Below, piece after piece: positions 1 to 7,487 of a stretch of DNA of 64,000 nucleotides. This stretch comes from a virus. The stretch is from positions 43,771 to 107,770 of IMG/VR virus record IMGVR_UViG_3300033273_000460; one strand, written 5' to 3'. Numbering within the stretch: the stretch's first letter is position 1; each line of letters starts with the position of its first letter. The position numbers and the translations under genes were made by a program. The notes under the pieces are model-generated. The model made no database searches and had not been told where the DNA came from. It saw only the letters and a list, made by a program, of their open reading frames with translations.

Positions 1-583
1 CAGTTATTGCCTCTTTTGTGATGCGTGTTTGTTCTTTGAGTGTTTCTGCTTTTTCACTGAGCAGTGTTATACCCAACAACTGTTCAATGATAGCACGTTG
101 ATCATTGTTGCCTAAACTTAAAAATGGTTGTGTGTAAGTGTTGAGTGCTACAAGATGCTTGAACATTTCATGTGTCATGCCCAGCATGGTTTCTATAGCG
201 CCTTGCGTTTCTCTGCTGTCGCCTTCTTGTAGCTCGTCATCACCTACTGCATATTTGAGTATGTTTGGTTTGCGTCCACGTTCAATACGATAGTGTACAC
301 CATTGTTTTCAAACTCAACTGTGACCAACATACCTTTGCTGTTGGTTTTGTTGATTAGATTGTCGCGCTTGATGTTTGTTAGTGCATTGCCATACAGTGC
401 GTAACTGAGTGCATTGATGATTGTGGTTTTGCCTGTGCCGTTTCTAGCACCACTGTCATCGCCACCTAAGTCTAAGTTTTCGCCTAACACCAATGTGAGG
501 TCGTTGCGGTTGAAGTCAACTGCTTGTGTAGTGTTACCCACACTCATAAAGTTTTTTACTGTGAGAGTATTGAGTTTAAACAT
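1..583 (-). CDS. 46: gp46-like recombination endonuclease ATPase subunit (N-terminal part)
   Basis: Partial gene running off the left edge; about 194 N-terminal residues are visible. The protein is the SbcC/Rad50-type ATPase that works with gp47 to resect double-strand ends during phage recombination and recombination-dependent replication. It starts MFKLNTLTVKNF, the usual opening of this family, followed by a Walker A motif GARNGTGKTT at residues 45-54. A segment around residues 140-175 (LNTYTQPFLSLGNNDQR) resembles the signature-proximal region of gp46 proteins. The ATG sits six nucleotides after a TAAAAT hexamer and has no ribosome binding site. The gp47 gene lies one gene upstream, so the pair is separated here by an SGNH-like gene. 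The Walker B and coiled-coil parts lie outside the window. Confidence 0.93.
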   Translation of the reverse strand, partial: MFKLNTLTVKNFMSVGNTTQAVDFNRNDLTLVLGENLDLGGDDSGARNGTGKTTIINALSYALYGNALTNIKRDNLINKTNSKGMLVTVEFENNGVHYRIERGRKPNILKYAVGDDELQEGDSRETQGAIETMLGMTHEMFKHLVALNTYTQPFLSLGNNDQRAIIEQLLGITLLSEKAETLKEQTRITKEAIT

Positions 584-589
584 GTGAAT

Positions 590-618
590 ATTTTACTACT
601 TCTTTGTGAATTTGTCTA
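590..618 (-). promoter_or_regulatory. sigma70-like promoter of gp46, predicted leaderless start
   Basis: On the minus strand TAGACA (613-618), a 17-bp spacer and TAAAAT (590-595) match the -35/-10 consensus at 5 of 6 positions each. Exactly six bases (584-589) separate the -10 box from the gp46 ATG, so the expected transcription start is the A of the ATG. Identification is by pattern only. Confidence 0.6.
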
Positions 619-622
619 TAAA

Positions 623-1291
623 TCAACTCGTTTCGTTCCACAACTCTTTTATATGTTTTCCTATTGCTAAATGTTGTTCTTTGTTTGGGTGATTACCGCC
701 GTGTTTACGATTAGCAATCCAGTAATCTGTGAAACCTTTATAATTTTTTTGATTTATTATTTCTTGCTCTAGTGTTTTTAAATTTGCAAACATTTCTTTG
801 ATATTGTTATCGTTAGTATTATGAAACCATGGAAAAAGTATAAGATCTTGTGTGTAAATTTGTTGTTCAACACGATCTTGATTTAGCATCATCCAACGAA
901 TGTTGTTTTGATTAAACCAAGAAATTAATCGTAAGCATCTTAACCAATGTGTTCTTATACTTTCAAGTTGACAAAAATATTTCTTATAATAAGCATTTAC
1001 AAATTTATCATCACTGTGTACACCGTGAAGTCCTCGAGGACCATAGTTTACATATTCTCTAGTATCTGCTTTGTATACACATTTTCTAATAGTGTTAGGC
1101 CATGCAACAATACAAGAATCAAATTTTGCAGTATTATAATAATAAGATTGTAAACTTATTTCTATGTGATCAATACTTTTGCCTGGTTTTGCTAAACTAA
1201 TAACATTTTGGTCAACAACGTAAGGCCATGCATCCTTTGGATTATCTAATCCATCGCCGTGAGTGGTGCTACCGCCGTCAACAACTAACAT
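623..1291 (-). CDS. SGNH/GDSL-hydrolase-like protein
   Basis: A 222-residue protein. The N-terminus (GGSTTHGDGLDNPKDAWPYV) matches the block I opening of phage SGNH hydrolases, with Ser at the nucleophile position in a GxSxTxG-like context. The C-terminus has HPNKEQHLAIGKHI, the usual late D/N-x-x-H block carrying the catalytic His. SGNH enzymes are commonly esterases that act on acetylated sugars; the substrate here is unknown. The ATG overlaps the gp47 stop codon (TAATG), so translation is probably coupled to gp47. Its position between gp47 and gp46 is unusual for this gene pair. Two other SGNH-like proteins occur in the accessory operon. Confidence 0.6.
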   Translation of the reverse strand: MLVVDGGSTTHGDGLDNPKDAWPYVVDQNVISLAKPGKSIDHIEISLQSYYYNTAKFDSCIVAWPNTIRKCVYKADTREYVNYGPRGLHGVHSDDKFVNAYYKKYFCQLESIRTHWLRCLRLISWFNQNNIRWMMLNQDRVEQQIYTQDLILFPWFHNTNDNNIKEMFANLKTLEQEIINQKNYKGFTDYWIANRKHGGNHPNKEQHLAIGKHIKELWNETS

Positions 1292-2304
1292 TATAAGTTC
1301 CTATAGATATCTAGCATGAGATTGTTGTCGTATTGCGCACTATCTAGCTGTGTCAAGTGAGATGTTACAATACTATCAACACTCTCAAAGTTTAGTTCGC
1401 CTTCTACTGCAGTGCTGAGATCTAATTCTGCAGTTTGTGGTATGAGGCTTAGTTCACGCAACCGGTACTGCGGTATAAACTGTTCTTTGATAAAGTTTGC
1501 TTCTTCGTAACTGATGTCTACATCAATTTCTACTCTGCAGTACATGTTTGGTTGTAGCAATACATCTGTGTTTGTAAGTATGTCACCCAGTTTGTACTTG
1601 CGAAACTTAGGTGCATCTGGCCATGCATGATATTCTTCTTTACCTCCCCACTCCATGATCATTACACCACGTTCATCATCGTGTGCATCTGCATAGTTGT
1701 GCGGAAATGCATTGCCAATGTAATTGATGTTTTTGTTTTGCTGACGTTTGTGAAAGTGTCCTGTAAACACACGTTCAGGTGCAACAAAGTCTTCACGTTT
1801 GAGTTCGCCATGGTCTGGCATTTGCACCATTGCATTCATGTAAAAGTGTGGCAACTCAAAATGTCCAAACATGTATTGTGCATCCAGTTTGCTCACACGT
1901 TTGTATTCATCACCCACTAACCATGGCACAACAGCAACATCTTCTACGACCTGCATGTCATTAAAGAAACGTATGTTGTCATACTTTTTCACCCACACAA
2001 TGCTGTTTACATCACGTGTGTCTCTGTAGTGCTCGTCATGATTGCCAGGAATCATCACCACTTGATCAAATCCAGCACTGAGCGTATCAACTGCATTCAC
2101 ACTGTAATTGAGTGTGCTTACATTGACACTGGCTCTGTTGTGATGCCAGTCGCCAAGAAAAACACAAGTTTCGCACTTGTGTTTTTTGCCCATTTCAACA
2201 GCCCATTCAACAAAAGCAAGGCAGTCTTGGTTGTGCTGCCTGCTGTTTGACTTCATGCCAAAGTGAATGTCTGTGAAGAACAGTGCCTTCTTAAACATGC
2301 TCAT
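1291..2304 (-). CDS. 47: gp47-like recombination endonuclease nuclease subunit
   Basis: A 337-residue SbcD/Mre11-type metallophosphoesterase, close to T4 gp47 in length. All the metal-binding motifs are visible in order: FTDIHFG near residue 11, FLGDWHH near residue 50, IPGNHDEH near residue 86, a lone histidine in MFGHFELP near residue 145, and TGHFHKRQ near residue 182. With gp46 it forms the nuclease that resects DNA ends. Two ATGs six bases apart are possible starts (MSM...); the upstream -10 box places the transcript start at the second one (2298). The stop codon overlaps the start of the following SGNH-like gene. Confidence 0.95.
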   Translation of the reverse strand: MSMFKKALFFTDIHFGMKSNSRQHNQDCLAFVEWAVEMGKKHKCETCVFLGDWHHNRASVNVSTLNYSVNAVDTLSAGFDQVVMIPGNHDEHYRDTRDVNSIVWVKKYDNIRFFNDMQVVEDVAVVPWLVGDEYKRVSKLDAQYMFGHFELPHFYMNAMVQMPDHGELKREDFVAPERVFTGHFHKRQQNKNINYIGNAFPHNYADAHDDERGVMIMEWGGKEEYHAWPDAPKFRKYKLGDILTNTDVLLQPNMYCRVEIDVDISYEEANFIKEQFIPQYRLRELSLIPQTAELDLSTAVEGELNFESVDSIVTSHLTQLDSAQYDNNLMLDIYRNL

Positions 2305-2333
2305 ATACTAACACCCTTGATTATAATTGTCAA
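2305..2333 (-). promoter_or_regulatory. sigma70-like promoter of gp47, predicted leaderless start
   Basis: Minus strand: perfect TTGACA (2328-2333), a 17-bp spacer, and TAGTAT (2305-2310) preceded by TG (extended -10). Six bases then separate it from the second in-frame ATG (2296-2298) of gp47. The -35 box directly abuts the gp55-like stop codon. The architecture is the same as at gp46 and at the accessory operon. Confidence 0.65.
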
Positions 2334-3149
2334 TTATTTTCTAGACACACTTTCTCGTGCAGCACTTTCATTGGCTGCCTGGCGTGTGTAACTAGGCATC
2401 ATTCCATTTTGTTCTAGTATGTCATCTCGAATGTTTTGGCCTTTCTTTTCAAGGTTTAACACACGGGTAAAACTGTTAGTGATGGCTGCTGTGTAATAGG
2501 CAAATGGATTTTGACTCTTAGATTCATCAAACTGCAATCCAATTTGACTCAATTGTAACAGTGCAGCACTTTGCATTTCATCATTGTAGGTATATCCACG
2601 CCAGTTGCTTCTGCTGCCATAGCGTTCGCATAACTTGATAAACATTCTAGCCAACTTGTTGGTCATTTGTCCTTGTTCTTTGGAGAAATATCCGTTTTCC
2701 ATACCGCCAATCCAATGGCTTTTACCTACACAAATCAGTTTGTCATTTTCATCAAAACGATAGTGTTGAAACGGCGGAAAGTTGCACTGTGTGTGATGAT
2801 CCGCTACTGTCTTTGGATTCTTCTTGCGTCCTGGTTGTAGAGGAACATGATCAAATGTCATAATACGAAACACTAGGTCTGTTTTTTCTATCTTACGCCA
2901 ATCAACTGCAAATTCTGCTTGTTTGACTTTTTTGTTTTCTAAACAGGCTGCTTCGTATGCTTCTTTTTGCAATCTATCTGCTCTGTTGCGTTTGGCTTGT
3001 GCAACTGTACGAATATTAATCTTGTCTAAACTGGGCAGTATAATGTCAAATTGATGGTCTGTTTCAGATAAAAAACTTGAATAACTGTTTTTACTTTTGT
3101 GAATTTCTAATAGTAAATCTTTGTTATTGAGATACTTTCTAGGTCTCAT
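2334..3149 (-). CDS. 55: gp55-like sigma factor for late transcription
   Basis: A 271-residue protein. The recognisable part is C-terminal: NWRGYTYNDEMQSAALLQL followed by a QNPFAYYTAAITNSFTRVLN block (about residues 180-235). That corresponds to the sigma region 2-like helices of T4 gp55, where cyanophage versions read similarly (KSKNPFAYFT, with a following aromatic/Arg helix). The N-terminal half is longer than in T4 gp55 (185 residues) and I recognise no domain in it. The factor should direct host RNA polymerase to TATAAATA late promoters, several of which occur in this window. The gene lies at the divergence point between minus-strand early-type genes and plus-strand late genes. Confidence 0.8.
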   Translation of the reverse strand: MRPRKYLNNKDLLLEIHKSKNSYSSFLSETDHQFDIILPSLDKINIRTVAQAKRNRADRLQKEAYEAACLENKKVKQAEFAVDWRKIEKTDLVFRIMTFDHVPLQPGRKKNPKTVADHHTQCNFPPFQHYRFDENDKLICVGKSHWIGGMENGYFSKEQGQMTNKLARMFIKLCERYGSRSNWRGYTYNDEMQSAALLQLSQIGLQFDESKSQNPFAYYTAAITNSFTRVLNLEKKGQNIRDDILEQNGMMPSYTRQAANESAARESVSRK

Positions 3150-3180
3150 ATTATAAACGGTCCTTTAATTAACTACGCAC

Positions 3181-3209
3181 ATTATAGCATATATAAATAC
3201 TTATGCAAG
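3181..3209 (-). promoter_or_regulatory. Extended -10 promoter of the gp55-like gene
   Basis: Minus strand: TGCTATAAT gives an extended -10 (TATAAT at 3181-3186) with a weak -35 (CTTGCA, 3204-3209) at 17-bp spacing. The expected start is near 3174, giving a leader of about 25 nt. The spacer of this promoter contains, on the opposite strand, the late promoter of the baseplate genes. Confidence 0.6.
3192..3199 (+). promoter_or_regulatory. Late promoter core TATAAATA before the baseplate genes
   Basis: An exact match to the T4 late consensus TATAAATA, 28 bases before the gp48-like ATG. The start has its own ribosome binding site (AAGGAA). It faces away from the gp55-like gene and lies inside that gene's promoter. 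Confidence 0.8.
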
Positions 3210-3227
3210 AAAAAAATAAGGAAAGTT

Positions 3228-4112
3228 ATGGCCAAGAATCAATTCAGTGCAGCGTCAATTGCAAGCCAAGCAGCCCAGGCAACAACCAATGGTGTTAGTG
3301 GTTTGACTAAAAACTTGCCTAAATCTATAGGCAACTTTAGTCCTAGTTTGCAAAGACTATACCAAAGTCAATTGTTTGGCAAAAACAATGGCAGTGTCAG
3401 CATCACTGATATACTCACAGATGTTGCTGCACAGGTGCTGGTCAATACTTTTGATTTAAAAAACAACAGTCCAAGTGCTGTGAGTGCTCCTTATGCACCA
3501 GATCGTAGAGCAAAGCTCAGTTTAAGTCCGCAAAGTGGTCCTATACTATATAACGATAATGGTATTATTCTTGAACCATTACGAAACACCGGTGGAATGA
3601 TATTTCCATACAATCCAACTATAAACGCATCACACACTGCAGAATATGATGTTCAAAGTCTTGCTCACACAAACTATCAACAGTATAGTTACAATCGTAG
3701 CAGTGCAGATCAACTACAAGTTGTAGGCGACTTCACTGCAGAAACACAAGAAGAAGGACGTTATTTGTTAGCGTGCATTCACTTTCTTAAGAGTGCTACA
3801 AAGATGTTTTATGGTCTTGACGACAACAGAGGCACACCACCTCCGGTGTTGAGATTCAGTGCATATGGTGAACAAATGTATCATAGTCTACCAGTTGTGG
3901 TTACAACCAGCACATTTGACTTTCCTAACAACGTTGATTATATTGCTGTAGAACTGCCAGGTGGCGGTATCACTGATGTTCCTACACAAATGCAATTGAA
4001 TATGTCACTAACTGTGATTCACAGCAGAACACGCACACTTGAATTTAGTTTAAAAGATTATGCTCAAGGCAGATTGATAGGTGATCCGTACGGTAAAGGA
4101 GGATTCATGTAA
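3228..4112 (+). CDS. 48: Baseplate tail-tube cap protein (gp48-like)
   Basis: A 294-residue virion protein opening the late baseplate block. The stretch GGMIFPYNPTI (about residue 124), a DFTAETQEEGRYLLACIHFL segment (about residue 170) and a conserved C-terminal TRTLEFSLKDYAQG are the kind of tube-like fold seen in gp48/gp54/gp19 relatives of marine T4-like phages. In T4, gp48 caps the baseplate hub and nucleates the tail tube. Gene order (next to gp53 and followed by the hub and gp5 genes) favours gp48 over gp54. The late promoter and ribosome binding site lie directly upstream, and the stop TAA is followed by gp53 with ATG overlap. Confidence 0.65.
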   Translation: MAKNQFSAASIASQAAQATTNGVSGLTKNLPKSIGNFSPSLQRLYQSQLFGKNNGSVSITDILTDVAAQVLVNTFDLKNNSPSAVSAPYAPDRRAKLSLSPQSGPILYNDNGIILEPLRNTGGMIFPYNPTINASHTAEYDVQSLAHTNYQQYSYNRSSADQLQVVGDFTAETQEEGRYLLACIHFLKSATKMFYGLDDNRGTPPPVLRFSAYGEQMYHSLPVVVTTSTFDFPNNVDYIAVELPGGGITDVPTQMQLNMSLTVIHSRTRTLEFSLKDYAQGRLIGDPYGKGGFM

Positions 4113-4414
4113 TGGCTGTAACATACTTGATGGATAGTCCATATGCCAACACCGACTTTAAGAGTGACTATTTAGACATCCTGAATGTGAGAAACATACC
4201 TGCAGAAGTTGATGACACTTACCACACACTGACACTTGTTCATCAGTATAGACCAGACTTGTTGGCATTTGACTTGTATGGCAATCAAAACCTTTGGTGG
4301 GTATTTGCCTCACGCAATCCAAACACCATAAAAGATCCAATTTGGGATTTCAGAGAAGGACTACGTTTTTACATTCCTAAAAAGAGCAACGTCGAGCAAG
4401 CATTAGGACTATAA
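4112..4414 (+). CDS. 53: Baseplate wedge subunit gp53
   Basis: A 100-residue protein; marine T4-like gp53 is of similar short length, while T4 gp53 is longer (196 residues). The core LAFDLYGNQNLWWVFASRNPN followed by IKDP and a C-terminal FYIPKKS is typical of the gp53/LysM-like wedge protein, which joins adjacent wedges when the six wedges assemble round the hub. The start codon overlaps the preceding stop (TAATG type) and the next gene starts two bases after its stop, so the three genes are translated as a set. Confidence 0.85.
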   Translation: MAVTYLMDSPYANTDFKSDYLDILNVRNIPAEVDDTYHTLTLVHQYRPDLLAFDLYGNQNLWWVFASRNPNTIKDPIWDFREGLRFYIPKKSNVEQALGL

Positions 4415-4415
4415 C

Positions 4416-7400
4416 ATGGCACCTGTTGGTCTAACAGACAAACAATTCCAGGCATTTGCTGAAGCTGTTCGCCAAAGAGAAAGTGGCGGTAACTACCAAC
4501 TGGTGAGTGAAAATGGCTACGTTGGTGCATACCAATTCAGTGCCGCACAACTTGTTGACAGTGGGTTTATTGATAGAACCAGTTATTCAGAAGCCAGTGC
4601 TAGTAGCACCTACAGCCAATTGGAATTTGTAAACGCACAGTCAAATTGGCTAAGTTCAGGTGGTTTATCTAGTTTTTTAACCAACCCAGGACAACAGGAC
4701 AGTGCTTTTGAAGCACTGAGCAATCGCAACAGGCGACAATTGGTGTCTAGTGGTGTGCTTGATGATACCAGCTCAGGAGCCGACACTGCTGGAATGCTAG
4801 GCGTAGCACATTTGTTAGGACCAAGCCAAGCTGCTAACTGGCGCCTAAATGATGATGCCGCTGTTGATATAGAATTTAGCGACGATGCTGCAATTAGATT
4901 TAGCGAAGCAGCAAGTAGCATTAGTAGTGACGTAGTAGTTACCTCTTCGCAAACTGTTTCCAGAGCAACAAGAACTGAAACTGCTGTATTTGACGATGGG
5001 CCTTTAGAAGTTACAGTAAGGCCCATAGAAGGAATAAATCCTACTCCAGGCAGAGTTGGCACAACAGTAAGAAATGGCCCAGCTGGAGAAGCAATGCCAA
5101 GTGCTCCACCGGCTACAGCAACACCAAGTGCTGCACCTAGAACAGTGGTTGCAACTGATCCTGGAGCAGAGCCTGCACCTGAAGCTGCTGCTCCGCAAGA
5201 AACAACTCAAGAAGTAACAGGCGGTCAAGCAGCATCTGGCAGTCCTCAAAGTTTTACTCAAGATCTTAGCAATGTAAAAATTGATGTAAAACCAAACCCT
5301 CTAAACGATTTTGCAAGTTATACTTACAATCTAAGTTTGTATATGATGGGTGTAAAAGGCTACATAGATCTAATGCGCAGCCCTAGTTCTAGTCCGCTTG
5401 AAGCAGTCAATAACACTACCAAGGTGTTGGTTGCAAGAAGTGGCGGAATGGGTAGACCGTTAAATGAACAATTTGACATAGACTTTTTTATAGATAGTTT
5501 GAGTGTTACTAATGTAGGTTCACCTAATCGCAGTGCAGCAAACACAAATGCTGTAGATATCAAATTTGAAATCTATGAGCCTCGTGGTATTACACTGATT
5601 GAAAGACTAAAAGAAGCCAGCGATTCATTTGGCGAAGATACCAATTATATCAACACTCCATACTTGTTACAGATTGATTTTAAGGGATACGACGACGAAG
5701 GTAAACAAATTAATCAACGCATACTGCCAAGATATATTCCTCTAAAAATTGTAGAGTTGAGTTTTGAAATTACTTCAAGTGGTGCTGCTTATAAATGCAC
5801 TGCAGTGCCTTTTCATCACAATGTGTTTGGCAGTATCAACAACACCATTCCACTAAACGTTCAAGTAAAAGCAACAACAGTTGGAGATATTTTTAGCAGT
5901 AGTACTCAAGCTATCGAAGATGAACAAGTAACAGATGATACAACAGGCGAAACATCAAATGTATCAGTTGTTAAAGGAAAAGCAACCACACTAGCTGCAG
6001 CAATAACTGATTACAACAGAAAAACAACAGAGCCAAAAAGAGAAAACAAAGGCGGTCCTCCGGATCAAGACATCATTACACCTGCTGAAGCAGAATTGTA
6101 TGACGAAGTAGAATTTAACCCTGGCGGAGAAATAGCAAACAGTCTATTAGTAACAGACAAATTTGATGCACTCAACACAGACATGAAAGAAGCAGGCGAT
6201 GCTTTCAGACAGTATGCATCTACAGTCAAAGGCAAAGTTCAACTAGAAGACAATCAAATATTCCGTATCAATGCCGGTACAGGTATTGTTAGTTTGTTAA
6301 ACTTTGTTGTCATAGCCAGTAACTATATGGAACGTAATGTGCTTGAAGAAAATGCAGGATCAGGCAAAGGACAAAACACACCTGTGTATTGGTGGAAGAT
6401 TAAACCCAAATTGATAGACATAAAAGGCTGGGACAAAAAAGCAGGACGTTACAAATACAAAGTGCGTTATGATGTAATTCCTACCACAGTGTTCTACAGT
6501 GACTATCCATGGGCACCAAGAAGCAAACCTGCAGGTGATGGATTCCATAAAAAATATGATTACATTTTCACTGGTATAAACACAGAAGTAATTGGCTTTA
6601 AATTAGATTTCAACACTGCATACTACCAAGCCAATCAGTTTGGCACAGGTGTTCCAGATGGTGAACAGCAAGACGCAAAAACTACTTTCCCAGTTGCAAA
6701 GCAACCTCAGGCAATCAGCACTGAGAGCGAAAACCTAAAAAGTGATACCACAGTAGAAGCAAAACGCAGCAAAGATTTGCTGAGTACCATCATGACAGAA
6801 GGCGCTGACCTAATAGAATTAAAAATGGACATACTTGGTGATCCTGATTACATTCCAACAGGCGATGGCTTTTTCCAAAAAGACGAACTTGCCAACAGAC
6901 TTTACACAAAACCGTACTGGCCCGATGGCACTATTAACTATGATTTGACTATACCACATGTGCAAGTCAATTTTAAGACTCCAACAGAGTATGATGATTT
7001 AACTGGATTGTTAGATCCAACAGTGGATAAAAGATACAGTAGCAGCGAGTTCAGTGGAATTTACAAAGTGATTGAAGTTCGCAGCACTTTCCAAGGCGGT
7101 GCGTTTACACAAAAATTAAATCTTGTGCGTACGAAAACACAACCTGATAAAAATGGTCAAATTGAGCAAAACAGCTACAGTGAAGCATTTAATCCAGGTG
7201 CTGTAGGCAAGAGTGCTAAAAAAGAAATGCCAAAACAGATCACAAAAGTTGATGATGTTTCACAACAGACACAAATTGATCAGACTGATGCGACCACACC
7301 AACACAAGCTCAAAGAATGCAAAACAACTTAGGTGCAAGCAGAACATCAAGAGATCAGTCTGACGATACAGGACCAACTGATAGACAAAGTGCAATAATA

Positions 7401-7469
7401 CAAAGACTTTCACGCCAAAGGTTAACAGATACCAACACTGAAGTTGATCCAACACAGTTCGCAACATAA
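4416..7469 (+). CDS. Baseplate hub protein (gp27-like) with N-terminal lytic transglycosylase-like domain
   Basis: A 1,017-residue protein with at least three parts. Residues 10-150 hold a muralytic-type module: RESGGNYQ with a candidate catalytic Glu22, followed by GYVGAYQF. Residues 180-290 are a low-complexity Ala/Pro/Thr-rich linker. From about residue 295 a large domain follows (FASYTYNLSLYMMG, later IDFKGYDDEGK and IVELSFEITSSGAAYKC), and near residue 885 a GIYKVIEVRSTFQGGAFTQ strand pair recalls the end of hub proteins such as gp27. The position directly before gp5 also suggests a hub role. I infer that the phage puts its cell-wall-cutting domain on the hub ring and not on gp5. The gp27 assignment is moderate; the N-terminal enzyme-like module is clearer. 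Confidence 0.6.
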   Translation: MAPVGLTDKQFQAFAEAVRQRESGGNYQLVSENGYVGAYQFSAAQLVDSGFIDRTSYSEASASSTYSQLEFVNAQSNWLSSGGLSSFLTNPGQQDSAFEALSNRNRRQLVSSGVLDDTSSGADTAGMLGVAHLLGPSQAANWRLNDDAAVDIEFSDDAAIRFSEAASSISSDVVVTSSQTVSRATRTETAVFDDGPLEVTVRPIEGINPTPGRVGTTVRNGPAGEAMPSAPPATATPSAAPRTVVATDPGAEPAPEAAAPQETTQEVTGGQAASGSPQSFTQDLSNVKIDVKPNPLNDFASYTYNLSLYMMGVKGYIDLMRSPSSSPLEAVNNTTKVLVARSGGMGRPLNEQFDIDFFIDSLSVTNVGSPNRSAANTNAVDIKFEIYEPRGITLIERLKEASDSFGEDTNYINTPYLLQIDFKGYDDEGKQINQRILPRYIPLKIVELSFEITSSGAAYKCTAVPFHHNVFGSINNTIPLNVQVKATTVGDIFSSSTQAIEDEQVTDDTTGETSNVSVVKGKATTLAAAITDYNRKTTEPKRENKGGPPDQDIITPAEAELYDEVEFNPGGEIANSLLVTDKFDALNTDMKEAGDAFRQYASTVKGKVQLEDNQIFRINAGTGIVSLLNFVVIASNYMERNVLEENAGSGKGQNTPVYWWKIKPKLIDIKGWDKKAGRYKYKVRYDVIPTTVFYSDYPWAPRSKPAGDGFHKKYDYIFTGINTEVIGFKLDFNTAYYQANQFGTGVPDGEQQDAKTTFPVAKQPQAISTESENLKSDTTVEAKRSKDLLSTIMTEGADLIELKMDILGDPDYIPTGDGFFQKDELANRLYTKPYWPDGTINYDLTIPHVQVNFKTPTEYDDLTGLLDPTVDKRYSSSEFSGIYKVIEVRSTFQGGAFTQKLNLVRTKTQPDKNGQIEQNSYSEAFNPGAVGKSAKKEMPKQITKVDDVSQQTQIDQTDATTPTQAQRMQNNLGASRTSRDQSDDTGPTDRQSAIIQRLSRQRLTDTNTEVDPTQFAT

Positions 7470-7487
7470 AAAAATAGGAAGATATAG

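Noticed and set aside
3147-3155. TATAAT directly abutting the gp55-like ATG
   Set aside because: A start from it would fall inside the coding region; the extended -10 promoter further upstream fits better.
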